From positions 43,667,401 through 43,731,400 of the forward strand of contig JAQMRL010000004.1 of the NCBI GenBank assembly GCA_035578175.1: DNA of 64,000 nucleotides, written 5' to 3'. Source of the stretch: Catonia carolina (taxonomy: Eukaryota; Arthropoda; Insecta; Hemiptera; Achilidae). The notes beneath the pieces are model-generated. The model did not search any database and was not told where the DNA came from. It saw nothing but the letters and a program-made list of their open reading frames with translations. The first letter of the stretch is position 1, and each line of letters begins with the position of its first letter. Position numbers and translations under genes: made by a program. Positions 33,911 through 44,628 of this stretch are shown here, one piece after another.

Positions 33911-34242
33911 GTTGTTTAGGTCACCAACCGAAAGGCTGGTTTGAACCTCTAGAGGCTTTACTAAGTACAACGAGGAGAAGGGTGGTTTACCATTGTCTTC
34001 CTTACAGAGTTGAAAAGAGTATGCTTATCAGCATGCCGAACCCTCTGAAAAACAACTATCCTGCAAATTACACCTTCCACCCTGCAAATTACACCGTCAC
34101 TTCATTCACCATAGGGTCTGGCTATATAATGAACGTCATTCACAGAGAAGATAATTCTGTCAGTGTCTTTTACACCTCCATCTCTTCTGTTCTTAAATGC
34201 TTCACTTATATAATTGGCTGACCACGTTAAAAGAAACAGAAC
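33911..34242 (-). repeat. Family A retroposon, 5' truncated
   Basis: Runs from GTTGTTTAGGTCACCAACCG to GACCACGTTAAAAGAAACAG. It contains a small internal duplication (CCTGCAAATTACACC twice) that introduces stops into the family's frame. Confidence 0.85.
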
Positions 34243-34604
34243 ACATGCGGATATATCCGTAAATAAATCTAACTAAAGAAATTATTTGTCATTTGAATTG
34301 CAGAATAAAAGAAGAAAACATATCTACATGTACAAAGATTGATTAAATTGACAGATGATTAAATTGATAGATGATTAAATTGGACGAACGTAACACACGT
34401 AAGTATTAGCGAACAGAAGAAGCACGACTGATGTGGAACATCAACCTTAAGGGAACCAGGAAACACTGGTATTGTCAACCCAGCTTCTACAGGTGCAAAT
34501 TTCCTGGAATAGCAAGATATTTTGGCATATTTTTTATGATTATTTAGACAAATTTTAGTCAAAATCATTTTTTATTTAATTTGTAAATGTGTGGATATAT
34601 CCCC

Positions 34605-34880
34605 TAACGACCATAACCGAATCGGCCGATTTTGATGAAAATATTCGTGTCACGCCGTAGTACCTAACTTTATTTCCAAGTTTCAATTTCGTAACATACC
34701 CCGTTTTTTAAACATTTTTTTCACACAAACAGAAACACAGACCAATAGCTAGAAAACACGTTTTTTGGATTCAAGTGGTCTGAAAACGTGTATTTCCGGG
34801 GAAAACTCGATTTCAAAAAATTGACATGAAAACAATTCTTTTCTTCCTTCTACAGGCTATTAAGGGCAAGAGAAATAATA
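34605..34880 (-). repeat. Family B terminal segment
   Basis: From GCCGATTTTGATGAAAATAT to GGGCAAGAGAAATAATA, the right-hand terminus of the family. The middle and the hairpin end are missing. Confidence 0.85.
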
Positions 34881-35036
34881 CTAAATAAAAACAAGACTAA
34901 AGAACTAAAGCGTCAAATGTCAATAAAATGTCTAAAGTGAAAAAAAATTGGACTGTCCAAAGAAACTTAGTTTTATTTGACAATATTTTTTGTTTTAGCT
35001 TTCAATATTGTTATCGGTATCTATAAATAACTGACA

Positions 35037-35210
35037 ACAACACAACTTGATCGCAGCTTTTATTGTAATTTTATCTTGAAGTAAATATGAATTTAAATAA
35101 TAACTCCCAGTGGAGTTTTCACATCAGTAGCTGTCAGCTGGTCATTGTATGAAGTCGCTCATCTATGCTACTGTTGAAAAATACGAAATATGAACTCAAC
35201 TTTATTACTT
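35037..35210 (+). repeat. Family D repeat copy
   Basis: See 29470-29600. The shared words are CTTGATCGCAGCTTTT, CAGTGGAGTTTTCAC and GTCAGCTGGTCATTG. Confidence 0.5.
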
Positions 35211-35376
35211 CTCTAAAGATATCACTGACTAACTGTTATCAATGATAATACTAATCATGAAAAGAAACAGACAAATATTATCTCTGCATATAAAAAAAAT
35301 CTGGTGTGAAACACACAAATTTATCTTGCCAATATAATTAATAAGAAATATAGTCTGTTTATGTCATTAGTAAACA

Positions 35377-35889
35377 AGTTTTTTGTCAGTCTCTCGACTG
35401 GTTTGATGCAGTTCTTCAGCTGTTCTACTTGCGCAAGTCGTTTCATATCTACATACCTGCAACACCCCACATCTTTTGTAATTTGCTTTAAATATTTTAG
35501 TCTATGTTTCCCCCTACACAATCCCACAATATTACCCTCTGTTATTGATAGAACAATACCTGGATGTCTTCAGATATGCCCAATTAGCCTATCCCTTCTT
35601 CTGGTAAGATGTTTCCATACATTTGTCTTCTTCTGTCATCCACTCATCTAAGAACTAACTTCTAAATTACTTATTTTGTCCACCTACCTAATCTTTAACA
35701 TTTTTCTATAACACTCATTTCAAAAGCTTCTATCCTCTTACTTTCAACAGCCTCTACCACCCACGTTTCACTCCCGTACAATGCTACACTCCAAACATAA
35801 TGTTGTAGGAATTTTTTCCCTACTCTGTGAATCAATTTTTGTAGTCAACAAGCTGTTTTTCCATTTCAAAGGCCCTTCTAACTTGAGCA
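35377..35889 (-). mobile_element. 5'-truncated LINE inserted in family B, 8 bp target duplication
   Basis: AGTAAACA at 35369-35376 and 35890-35897 is an 8 bp target-site duplication. On the minus strand the insert reads degraded polymerase sequence: LYGSETWVVEAVESKRIEAF, EMSVIEKC, then LKYLKQITKDVGC.RYVDMKRLAQ with stops between. It ends with the hairpin CCAGTCGAGAGACTG and a short A-run. The family is a common insect LINE; the 5' part is missing. The minus frame at 35321-35527 is part of this remnant. Confidence 0.82.
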
Positions 35890-36079
35890 AGTAAACAGTG
35901 TAAAACGAAAAACATAATCTTATTTTAATCAAGAGTGAATGACGCAAAATGAAAATCAATCTCTGTTCGACTTAAAAATACGGAAAATCACTAATTGAGG
36001 CTAAAGTAAAGCTATGTAGAAAAAAATTCTCAAAATAAAAATTGTTGATTGTTTTATATCCTATAACTTTATTATTATA

Positions 36080-36362
36080 CTGCATATAATATTTATAAAT
36101 GCTTTCAGACAAAGAACGAAGCCAAGTCAAAGCTGCGGAAATGAAATTTCTTCGGGCAGTGAAGGGCTGCACTTTTGAGGACAAGATAACAAGTGACTGG
36201 AGAAGAAAATCAATGGATACAGAATCAACTGGAGTAGTCATCTGGAACGCATAAGGGAAACCGCTTGTCTAGATTGGCAATGAATTATAAGTCGAAGGGG
36301 TGGCGGTCATCAGAGGGGAAGTTGGTTTCCGGAGAACAGACACTTAAGTCATGAAGTGAGAA
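36080..36362 (+). mobile_element. LINE C-terminal fragment inserted in family B
   Basis: The plus strand reads VKAAEMKFLRAVKGCTFEDK. Neighbouring frames continue INGYRINWSSHLERI and MNYKSKGWRSSEGK. This is the AAEMKFLRAVKGCT block after the RT domain of a widespread insect LINE, and the fragment at 43302-43940 belongs to the same family. ATTATA on both sides (36074-36079, 36363-36368) may be the target duplication. Confidence 0.72.
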
Positions 36363-37020
36363 GATTATAAACGATTTTGTCGTATAATTCACACTAAGGC
36401 AACAATATTAAAACCCCCCATTTTAATACCGATTTTGAGGAGTAAAATACAAAGAAATCACTTATTTACGCTAAACTAAGCGTTATAGAAAAAAAATTGA
36501 AATAAAAGTTGAAGGTTTTTTAATTTTTCATTGCTTTAGTTATATTCACTTTTGCCCTAAAATGCATAATAAGACCGCAACCTTTGAAAAACCATTTTTA
36601 CGACGAGAACACAGCCGCCTTAAGTATTTCAGCAGATATGGTGCTCACCGTATCTTGTAGAACACAAAAAGTGTAGTAACCGAGGCGAAATTTAAAAACA
36701 TCGTATGATCCGTTTTTGAAAAAATCGTAAAAAAGTAAAAAATTGCACGAATAAACTACTACTTCCGGTTGGCCGATTTTGATGAAAATGTTCGTGTCGC
36801 GTCCTCCAGTGATAATTAAGTTCCAAGTTTAAATTTTGTGTGCTGTTCTGTTCTTGAAATATTTTGTTCACGTACAGACCAATCGCTAAAATCCTGTGCT
36901 TTTTGGGTTCAAGGGGTCTGAAAACGTGCATATCCGGTGAAAACTCGACTTCGAAGATCGACATAAAAATCAATGTATTTTCTTTCCCGATTATATTCCT
37001 ACAATAGGGAAGAGAAAGTA

Positions 37021-37840
37021 GTAAACAGGAAAAATGCGTAACAGAATATATATATGTTATAAGCTACGAGTCATATAAAAACAAACATTATAATATGATA
37101 TATAAAGATGAAATTTTGAAAAAGAAACAGTGTTAAAAGGGGACAAAGAGATTTAAAAGACGAGTAGAAACAAACCCCCAAGTACAACCCGCAGTGAGGT
37201 GAAATAAAAACACTAAAATACAAACTGAACCATGCCCTCTCGTATGTACGTATTGTATGTAACGATCAACGGCTGACACAATGTTAAAATTTAGGAACTC
37301 CCTCAGGTTTGTTACTCGAGTTTCGCCTATTTTCGCCCCGTTCCATTTTCCTTTTAACTCAACAGCCAAAAAAGACCAAACCAACAACTCATCCCGTTCT
37401 ATCATAAACACACACAGCTTTTCCTCTGCTTCTCTATCATATTTCCACCCTATTTTTATTCACACAAATATACAATATCCAACGTTTTCAACCCACACTA
37501 GACAGAAAATCGTTTCCGGCAACGAAAAATGTTCTGACATAAAACCATTTTCGGGTGCCAACAGAACTAAAAATAAATTTTAACTACAATACTGAATTAT
37601 TAATAATAACAAATCAAAAAAGAAAGGACAAAATATGACAAAATGATAAATTAACTGCGAAGACACATTAAAAAAAAGCAAAGAACAAAATAGAAGTTAT
37701 TAAGTTCGACCTACGCAATGATTCATGACAATGTTGAAATAAAAAATGTACTAAAAAATATACAAATACATCTCACAAATTCTACAAATAAATTACACAC
37801 AAATTAAATTTTATTCGAATTCTTCTTCTTCATAGTAAAA
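37021..37840. other. stretch with unassigned overlapping open frames
   Basis: A 92-codon minus frame (37133-37411) and a 100-codon plus frame (37281-37583) overlap. Neither shows a domain, and their overlap shows that at least one is chance. No gene is called. Confidence 0.4.
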
Positions 37841-37847
37841 GTATAAG

Positions 37848-38200
37848 GCCCAGAGCCTATTACGACACTCAATGAAAATGGTCTTTTCATCTATTCTTTG
37901 GTCGAACCAGATCCCTTCTACCCGTGGCTGAATCTGCTATCGAGTGCTGCTCCTAGCGATGGGGTATGCTCGTCAGTTATAGACTGAAGGGTACTGGGGA
38001 AATAAAATACCCAGGGTGGACAAAAACCAGCATCCCCGACCTACTGTCCGAAGGCGGAATAGGATGTTTTCCCAACTTTAAAGAAGCGGATGAGTCTAGG
38101 AAATGGGTCTCCGGATGAAAGCCAAAGCAAGCCGAGATACTCTAAAGTGGCAGCCTCAGAACTGGTCTTTTCTCCAATCAGGCTAGTAATAACCCATTCA
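37848..38200. other. GC-richer island of unknown origin
   Basis: Composition is clearly less AT-rich than the flanks, with words such as GGGTATGCTCGTCAG, ACTGGGGAAATAAAATACCC and GGGTGGACAAAAACCAGC. No open frame or family identified. It may be the 5' part of a retroelement or satellite-like DNA. Confidence 0.35.
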
Positions 38201-39460
38201 GGGAAATTTACGCACTTTCAATCACTCGACAAGAATTACGGCAAATAATCGGAAAAATTATTTTGTCACAAAAGCAACACTAACGATTTTTAAGAAACTT
38301 AATAGTTTTGTCGCTGTTGGGAGTAAAAACAGCCAGAGCTGATTGCTCCTTCCTTGATTGTGAAAAAATATTTCAAAAAATTAAATTTTAGTGAAAAAAT
38401 AAATAAAATTAAATGTTATCGTAGATTCACGAAGTTAACACGATTGGTAGAACATTCATTTTTTTCTAGTTCGCAAGGAAAAATAAATAATTTAATACAT
38501 TAAAATATTATAAGATAATGAAGTATTTTAATCGTTGTCTGAATAGAATTACTTTATTTATATATTTATTTTATAATAACGGTATATAATTGAGAAGGAA
38601 AAATAAGTCAAACATATCACAAATAAATAACCCAATGAATAATATACAATAAATAAATAAATTTTAAATCAACCCGAATACCATATAAAGTATGAAATAA
38701 TTTATATACGAACGCGGCTTTGAATAAAGTTACTCATGTCAATTGAAATCGTCTTTAAAATATTATAATAGATTCAAAGATATAATAACAAACAGCTAAT
38801 AATAATGACAGATTCAGAAGCATTTGTCGAAGTAAAGAGCATGTTGTACTTAATTAAGCCTTAATTCTGTCGTCGTGACGTCACAACATTAAATAAGTAC
38901 AATTTATAGTAAAAGCAAGAGGATAAAAGATAGTCTAACCAGTTTCAATTTAAAAAAGTTAGTATTCTAATGTTCAGTCTCGATTGTGTTATATATATGT
39001 ATACAAAGGTCTAAGTCAATTAGCGAACAGTACTTCGTGAAACATGCGGAAACGAGACTGGTTTCGGTTTTTTGTTCTTATCATAATTTATTTATTTATT
39101 CAATTCGCTTTGTGTGTCTCTCTCTTATTTTCTTCCTTTGTTTCTTCTTAATTAATTAACAAGATGCTGGTACAATATATGAGTATAAGATTATAGATTT
39201 AAGTGAATATTCTTGTGGTCTGTTTTATGAAAGATGTTTTGGTAAAACTTTTTAGGAGTAAAAAATTATTTAAAAGGTTAATTAAGGTAATTTTTTCAAG
39301 AGATTAACAACTGTTTTGTCTTTGTGTTAATTGCAAATACTTCTAGACTAAACAATTCGTTTTGCAGATGATATTGTCTACTTCAATGGTTATAAACTGA
39401 ATTTTATTAAGGTCCATTAAAAATTGTGATGATAATGCCACAGTCCGGGCAACATTGTAG
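38201..39460. other. AT-rich stretch without recognisable feature
   Basis: No gene or repeat family recognised. A palindromic TGACGTCA at 38876-38883 is within chance expectation. Confidence 0.5.
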
Positions 39461-39516
39461 TTAGGTTTACCTTGCCGATTGTAAAAATTTCTATGTGACA
39501 ATCAAGGTAAATCTTA
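39461..39516 (+). repeat. bulged hairpin of about 20 bp
   Basis: TTAGGTTTACCTTG..GATTGT (39461-39482) pairs with ACAATCAAGGTAAATCTTAA (39498 onward). There is one 2-base bulge and a 15-base loop. Size and bulge are compatible with a small-RNA precursor, but no expression evidence is available. Confidence 0.6.
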
Positions 39517-39877
39517 ATATTAATTATTGATTTCGAAAAGGTTTGAACAATGAAATGTAACATTTTCAACCTATTGTAGTGTATCGCACATAATTAGTCA
39601 TTAATTATGTTGCTGATAAATAAATGTATTTTTATATTAACAAAGGAAATAGTTTATTTAAACATCCGTTAAAAGTAAGATTCGTTATAAAAATAAAGAG
39701 AACAATCAATTAAATGTAACCGCTAGCTCATAAATATATATTAATATTCCCGACATAATAGTGATACATTTTTATGTATGTTTGTGTCGGCAAAAATTTG
39801 GTAAATGTTTGTGTGGGGAGAAGTTCGTTACTTGTCTAAATAACCCATTAAAAGTAAAATTAATGTGTCGATGTTTA

Positions 39878-39932
39878 AGTAAGCAATCACTACACCATAA
39901 TATTAATTTGTATTCAATGTAGTAATTGCTTA
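39878..39932. repeat. 16 bp inverted repeat
   Basis: GTAAGCAATCACTACA (39878-39893) and TGTAGTAATTGCTTAC (39917-39932) pair with one mismatch across a 23-base loop. Confidence 0.8.
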
Positions 39933-40055
39933 CACGTGTCTTATAATTTTTAACGGAAAATGAGACCTTCGAAACTTAAAAGAAGCGTTCTCATTGGTCC
40001 AACGTCATACTTAGAGGGGGTTGTACCGAGTTTATTTATAGAGGGCAATGGTAAT

Positions 40056-40228
40056 TTTTGAGGAGTTCGTTAATTTAATTTCAATAGTGGAGTTCATTGA
40101 TTTCAATAGAGAGAGTTCATCGTTAAATTTAACAAGTAGATTATGGCTTGAGTTAAAGAGTTCACTAATTTCAATGGATCAGAGTTTGTTAATTTCAACA
40201 GATCAGAGTTCGTCGTTAATCTTAATAG
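40056..40228 (+). repeat. degenerate 23-24 bp minisatellite
   Basis: GAGTTCATTGATTTCAATAG-like units recur about six times, with neighbouring units GAGTTTGTTAATTTCAACAG and GAGTTCACTAATTTCAATGG. The 61-codon plus frame at 40048-40233 is this repeat read as protein. Confidence 0.7.
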
Positions 40229-40666
40229 TTTGATAGTTTGGTGTGATGTGAAGCAGTTTTAAATCATTATTGTTTTATTATTTATTTTAAAGTTAATTAA
40301 AGGCGGTATGTTAATAATTTATATTGTGAGCTGCGGGGAACATCAATGTTACATCAGGTTTTTATAGAATAATCATATAAAGTTTGAATTGTTAATATTT
40401 TTCTATCTTGTCCTTATCATTGTTTAAGTAATTAAAATATTTATGTATTTTAAAATTAATATGTTATTTTTATTTTTATTCTGCATTGCATGAATTTTCC
40501 ATTCCTTTCAATTATTCGACCGAAGTCACGTCTTTGGAACAGTATTGTTTTCTTAAGTTTTAATTTTGTTTTAATTGTATGTTACCATACAGATTTTATA
40601 GCAGTACAGTAGGCCCGTGAACAAAAGTTGTAGTTTTGTATTTTGCAGAGCAGCGCTTTGCTTGAG
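40229..40666. other. AT-rich stretch without recognisable feature
   Basis: No supported feature. Confidence 0.5.
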
Positions 40667-40816
40667 CGCATAACAGCCAGGTGGAATGTTAAAATATTTG
40701 CACTCAGCTAGTTCCAGGGCAACAAAAAATAGTTCTGTTTCTTATCACATGGTCAGTCAATTATATGACTAAAGCATTTAAAAAAAAAAGAATAGGTAAA
40801 AGTGTAAAAGACACTA
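40667..40816 (+). repeat. Family A 5' fragment
   Basis: From GCGCATAACAGCCAGGTGGA to GTGTAAAAGACACTAC. The 3' two-thirds of the element are absent. Confidence 0.8.
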
Positions 40817-41084
40817 CAATGCTTTTCACGGTGATGAACGTTTACCAGCGTTGTCAGATTGTATAAATGTTTCAGCCTGACAAACATTACGCGTGCATGC
40901 GTACAAGAGCCGCAGTAGTTCACTCATATCTTGTAACTTGTACTGAACACATCGATTATAGAGCGCGTTAACATGCAATACTTTATAATATTGTAAGTTC
41001 ATAGATTACAATTGTTATTGAAATATGAAAAAAATGACTGACGAAATATGTAACAGAGGACCGAGAGCAAGTATTGGCAATCAC

Positions 41085-41230
41085 GTTCAGCTGAATTTTT
41101 GTCCGTTTGTCTGTTACGGCATCACGCAAGAACCGCTGAACCAAATTAAATTAATTTCGGTTCTGGACACCTAGGTTTGGTGTTGGTTTGGTGGTTTGGA
41201 TTACCTAGGTTCTGGACATAATCGAAATGA
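41085..41230 (+). repeat. dispersed repeat scrap (CACGCAAGAACCGCTGAACC type)
   Basis: TTTGTCTGTTACGGCATCAC and GCAAGAACCGCTGAACCAAA resemble a dispersed motif I associate with other insect genomes; I could not check this. A local duplication of GACACCTAGGTTTGG / GGATTACCTAGGTTCTGGAC follows. Confidence 0.35.
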
Positions 41231-41639
41231 AAATAGGCTATAAATTTCTTTAAGATCACAAAGGGATGGGGGAGTTCAGAGGAGGGGTAAAAAAAAACTA
41301 CGAATATCTGAGTTAAAGTCAATGCATCAAAAAATGTTAAATAATCGAAATTACGAAAAGTTTAAAGACAAATAAGTTTGATTATGTAAAGTTTTTCATT
41401 TTCATGCATAATAACGGAGATATTACCAATTTAAAAAATATATAAACTAATATATTTAGAAGAATATTAACATACAAAATAAACAGAAAAATAAACACAG
41501 GCCTACACACCGGTAAAACCCGTATTCATTCAGTCAGTTACCTACCTACCCATTCCACCAGTACCCTATACACCTTTTCTCGGGCACATTGTCAAAAATG
41601 AATCAGTCGTCTATAGGTTCAAACCGAGTATTTTAGTTG

Positions 41640-41800
41640 CTAAGATTGATTAATAGTATAATAATATTGATAATATAATAGTATAATAATTGATAATAAT
41701 TGTATAATATAATATATATAATATAATTATATAATATTATATAATATAATATAATATAATTGTATAATATAATAATATAATAGTATAATAATTGATTAAT
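41640..41800. repeat. AT-only low-complexity tract
   Basis: Repeated ATAGTATAATAATTGATAAT and TATAATATAAT words over about 160 bp. Confidence 0.9.
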
Positions 41801-42847
41801 AGTGGTCACCATCGTGGTGTTCCTATTGTGATTTACCTTTCATTTATTATGAAAATAATAAAGCGCTGCATATCTTAATTTAAAAACACCAAAATCTCGC
41901 TTTTATTTTACGTTCAACTATTTTTTTTTTCATAAATAATAATGCTGACGTTGAAAGGAGGTAGATAACAATGAATAGTAAAAGAATATCATACCTAACA
42001 GAGATCGAACACGGTACCCCAACCGACCGTCCACAGCACCAAGGAAACCGTTCAAGGAACGGGCACTTAGCTAGTACTATAATAAATAAAATAATCAATA
42101 ATACATACGGCATTATTCAATATTTATGTAAATTAATTAAGTTATGTAAATAACTTCAGATCGATTTGATAAATGAAATAATCCACTAATTGATTGATAA
42201 ACACAGTGTAAACTCAATAACAAGAATAAAAATTACACGTCACTAAAAGATACAACTTGATTGACACTCGAAGAACTAGGCTACATTTATAATGTTAGAC
42301 GCGCGTAGATGAATGCAAACTAATACGCAGTGTGAAAAGTGGCGCCTACTTACAAACAACTTCTATTAACTCTTTTACTTATGAATAAAAGAAACTGTAA
42401 ACTGTATTGACACCGAATATATAATAGAAACAAACACCTGTAAGCTGTATAATGAATTTCTGAGTCCTGAGACCGGTTGACCTTTGGTAGAATCAAATTT
42501 ACTGTATCACACGCTCATTAAACTGCCTCACCATCATCACTCAATAACAGTCAATTGAACTTCAGAGAGAGATAGAGAAGTACATCAACAGAGAAAGAAA
42601 TAGATTATGCTGCTTTTAAAAAGCTGTCATGGGATGGATGAAATGAAATCACGTTTCAGAAAACAAATATATATTTTATAAATATATCTTATCTAGAAAG
42701 AACATAAAAATATCAATTTTTATCTATAAAGAAATAAAATTCCACTATAAAAAAATATAGTATAATTTTGGCTAATGTAACGAACGGAAGTTTTATCATT
42801 TATATTTTGTTCAAATATGTGCAATTTAAGGAGATATACAACTTTAT
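41801..42847. other. stretch with one doubtful tRNA-like word
   Basis: The minus strand near 42000-42060 reads GGTTGGGGTACC and GTGTTCGATCTC, weakly tRNA-like. Otherwise nothing is supported. Confidence 0.4.
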
Positions 42848-43240
42848 TTGTTGTTGTTTAGGTCATCAGCCAAAAGGCTGGTGAACCTGTAGAGGTTTTA
42901 CCAAGTAAAACGAGGAATGATGTGGTTTACCCTTTCCTTCCTCACTGAGTGGAAAAATATGCTTATCAGCATGCCATGCCCTCTGAAAAGCACATATTTT
43001 CTACTCTGAAAATTACATCTTCACTTCATTCACCACAGGGTTTGGCTGTATAATGAAATTCATTACTTTCAGAGGAGATAACTCTGATTAGTGTATTTTA
43101 CACCTCTACCTCTTTTGTTCTTAAATGATTCAGCCATTTAATTGACTGACCATGTGATAAGAAACATAACTATTCATTTTAGCCTTGCAACCAACAGATT
43201 GAGTGTAAATAATTTGACACTCCAACTGTCTATTATGGGC
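42848..43240 (-). repeat. Family A retroposon, full length
   Basis: From TTGTTGTTGTTTAGGTCATC to CCAACTGTCTATTATGGGC. The internal minus frame contains two stops. Confidence 0.88.
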
Positions 43241-43301
43241 GTACAACTTTGTTTAGTAACTAAAATTTGTAATTTTATTTTAGGTTTTTTTAGGAATTTC
43301 C

Positions 43302-43940
43302 GACACGGAAACCAAGGTGATGGCGTTCAAGGGGAAATATCCAGTTCGATCGAAGATTGTCATAAATGATGCGATAGTGGTTCAGGTGTCCAATTTTAGT
43401 TACTTGGGATGTGGCGTAAGAGTAGACTTGGATTTAGACATCGAGCGGAAAATAAGTTAGTTCTAAAGGGTTTGTGATACAATCAACAAGATATTGAACA
43501 ACAGGGCCAGACCTGACACAAAGATTAAGTTTTACAAGGTGATGGCAACTCCGATAATAATGTATGGGAGTGAAGCATGGGTGAAAAAGACGAGGAATGT
43601 ACAAAGGATCCAAGCAGCGGAGATGAGTTTCCCGCGAAGAGTGAAGGGAAGCTCGAGATTGGATAGAGTGCGGAATATGAACATATGGAAGGAGCTTCAA
43701 GTCAACTACCTGAATGTGAAGATTGAGTGGTATCGAGGGCGATGGAGCTGGATAAACCTGGACAGGATGCCGAACCAGAGAATACCCTTCCAAGTACACT
43801 GTTATGCACCAGTTGGACGGAGAGATGTGGGACGACCTCGGAATACATGGATATAACTGAGAGTTTCAAGTTTGTGAGTTTGGAACAGACGACGGACAAC
43901 CTAGCCTTGAAGGAAAAAGAAGAAAAAGAAGTTTTTTACA
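43302..43940 (+). pseudogene. LINE polymerase C-terminal region with two stops
   Basis: One frame runs from 43302 to the stop near 43857. It reads TETKVMAFKGKYPVRSKIVI, VSNFSYLGCG, TINKILNNRARPDTK, MATPIIMYGSEAWVKK, VQRIQAAEMSFPRRVKGSS and GRRDVGRPRNTWI. These are, in order, the thumb and C-terminal blocks of a widespread insect LINE (TKTKVMAF.GK.P...KIVI, FYKVM..P..LYGSE.W, AAEM.F.R.VKG, GRR.VGRPR.RW). TAG at 43458 and a nearby TAA interrupt it. A GAAAAAGAAG-rich tail follows to about 43940. The polymerase catalytic FADD region is missing, so it is 5'-truncated and dead. Confidence 0.8.
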
Positions 43941-44000
43941 GAGGAAATAATAGATGGGTCATTAGCTACAACTTTCTATTAAGGAACTGGACCGGTGCGT

Positions 44001-44086
44001 TTTAGGTTGTGATAATTTCCAGACCCTAGCCGAAAATCGAACCTGGGACTTTGCACTTTGTCTAATGGCGTTCAACCTATACTCCA
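44001..44086 (-). repeat. SINE3 head fragment
   Basis: GATAATTTCCAGACCCTAGC and CGAAAATCGAACCTGGGAC match the head/body junction of SINE3. The rest has decayed. Confidence 0.6.
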
Positions 44087-44152
44087 CAAAAGAAGCTTCC
44101 ATACTTGAATTTTTCAAAATTTAGCTTTATTAAACATGTTGACATAAATTAT

Positions 44153-44264
44153 GCCCTTATAACCAGGTGGAGTGTTTAATTTTTTGCACTTGATCTGCTA
44201 GTTTCAGGTCTACAAAAAATAGTTCTGTTCCTTATCATGTGATCAACCAATTACATGAATGATC
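44153..44264 (+). repeat. Family A 5' fragment
   Basis: From TTATAACCAGGTGGAGTGTT to TGATCAACCAATTACATGA. Only the first roughly 110 bp of the family are present. Confidence 0.8.
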
Positions 44265-44628
44265 AAAAATCAACACACAGTGAATCGAAATTCTCTGATT
44301 AAAAGAGAAAAAAATGTCCGAAAGAGCTAAAAAAGTTTGGAGAATAAAAAAAGGAATGAAATCCAGAAAAGTATAAAAATCAAAACTAAAATTTATTTAG
44401 AAGTACTTTATTTATTTATTTATTTATTTAGAAGCACTTGGATTGAATTCTTGGAAAAAAATCTCATTATTTGTAATATGGATTCTTCAGTATTTGTACG
44501 GGTTCAGTCTTATAAAGAATGACAATTCAAGTTAACTTTTATATTAGAAGAGTACAACTACTAGGTACTATCAGAGATTATTTAAGAGCCTAATACTTTA
44601 TGTATTTCATTCAATCCGTCTCATAAAT
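44265..44628. other. AT-rich stretch without recognisable feature
   Basis: A (TTTA)n run at about 44408-44430 is the only visible feature. Confidence 0.55.

Larger units (their letters stand above)
35295..37020 (-). mobile_element. Family B copy split by two LINE fragments
   Basis: The left end has TCTGGTGTGAAACACACAAA and TTATCTTGCC, and the right end has GGGAAGAGAAAGT. Family B sequence occurs in three blocks: 35295-35376, 35890-36079 and 36363-37020. The two interruptions are LINE fragments. Removing them restores a family B element of about 930 bp. Confidence 0.88.

Noticed and set aside
37133..37583. Overlapping 92- and 100-codon frames
   Set aside because: They overlap on opposite strands, show no domain, and codon choice follows local composition. 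They are kept only as an unassigned stretch.
38876..38883. Perfect TGACGTCA (CRE-like) palindrome
   Set aside because: An 8-base word is expected about once in a window of this size, and no promoter or gene is adjacent.
41640..41800. Possible CRISPR-like or regular tandem array
   Set aside because: The units are irregular AT-only words without spacer structure, and a CRISPR array is not expected in this kind of genome.
43434..43899. Minus-strand open frames of 121 and 65 codons
   Set aside because: They are antisense shadows of the LINE pseudogene on the plus strand.
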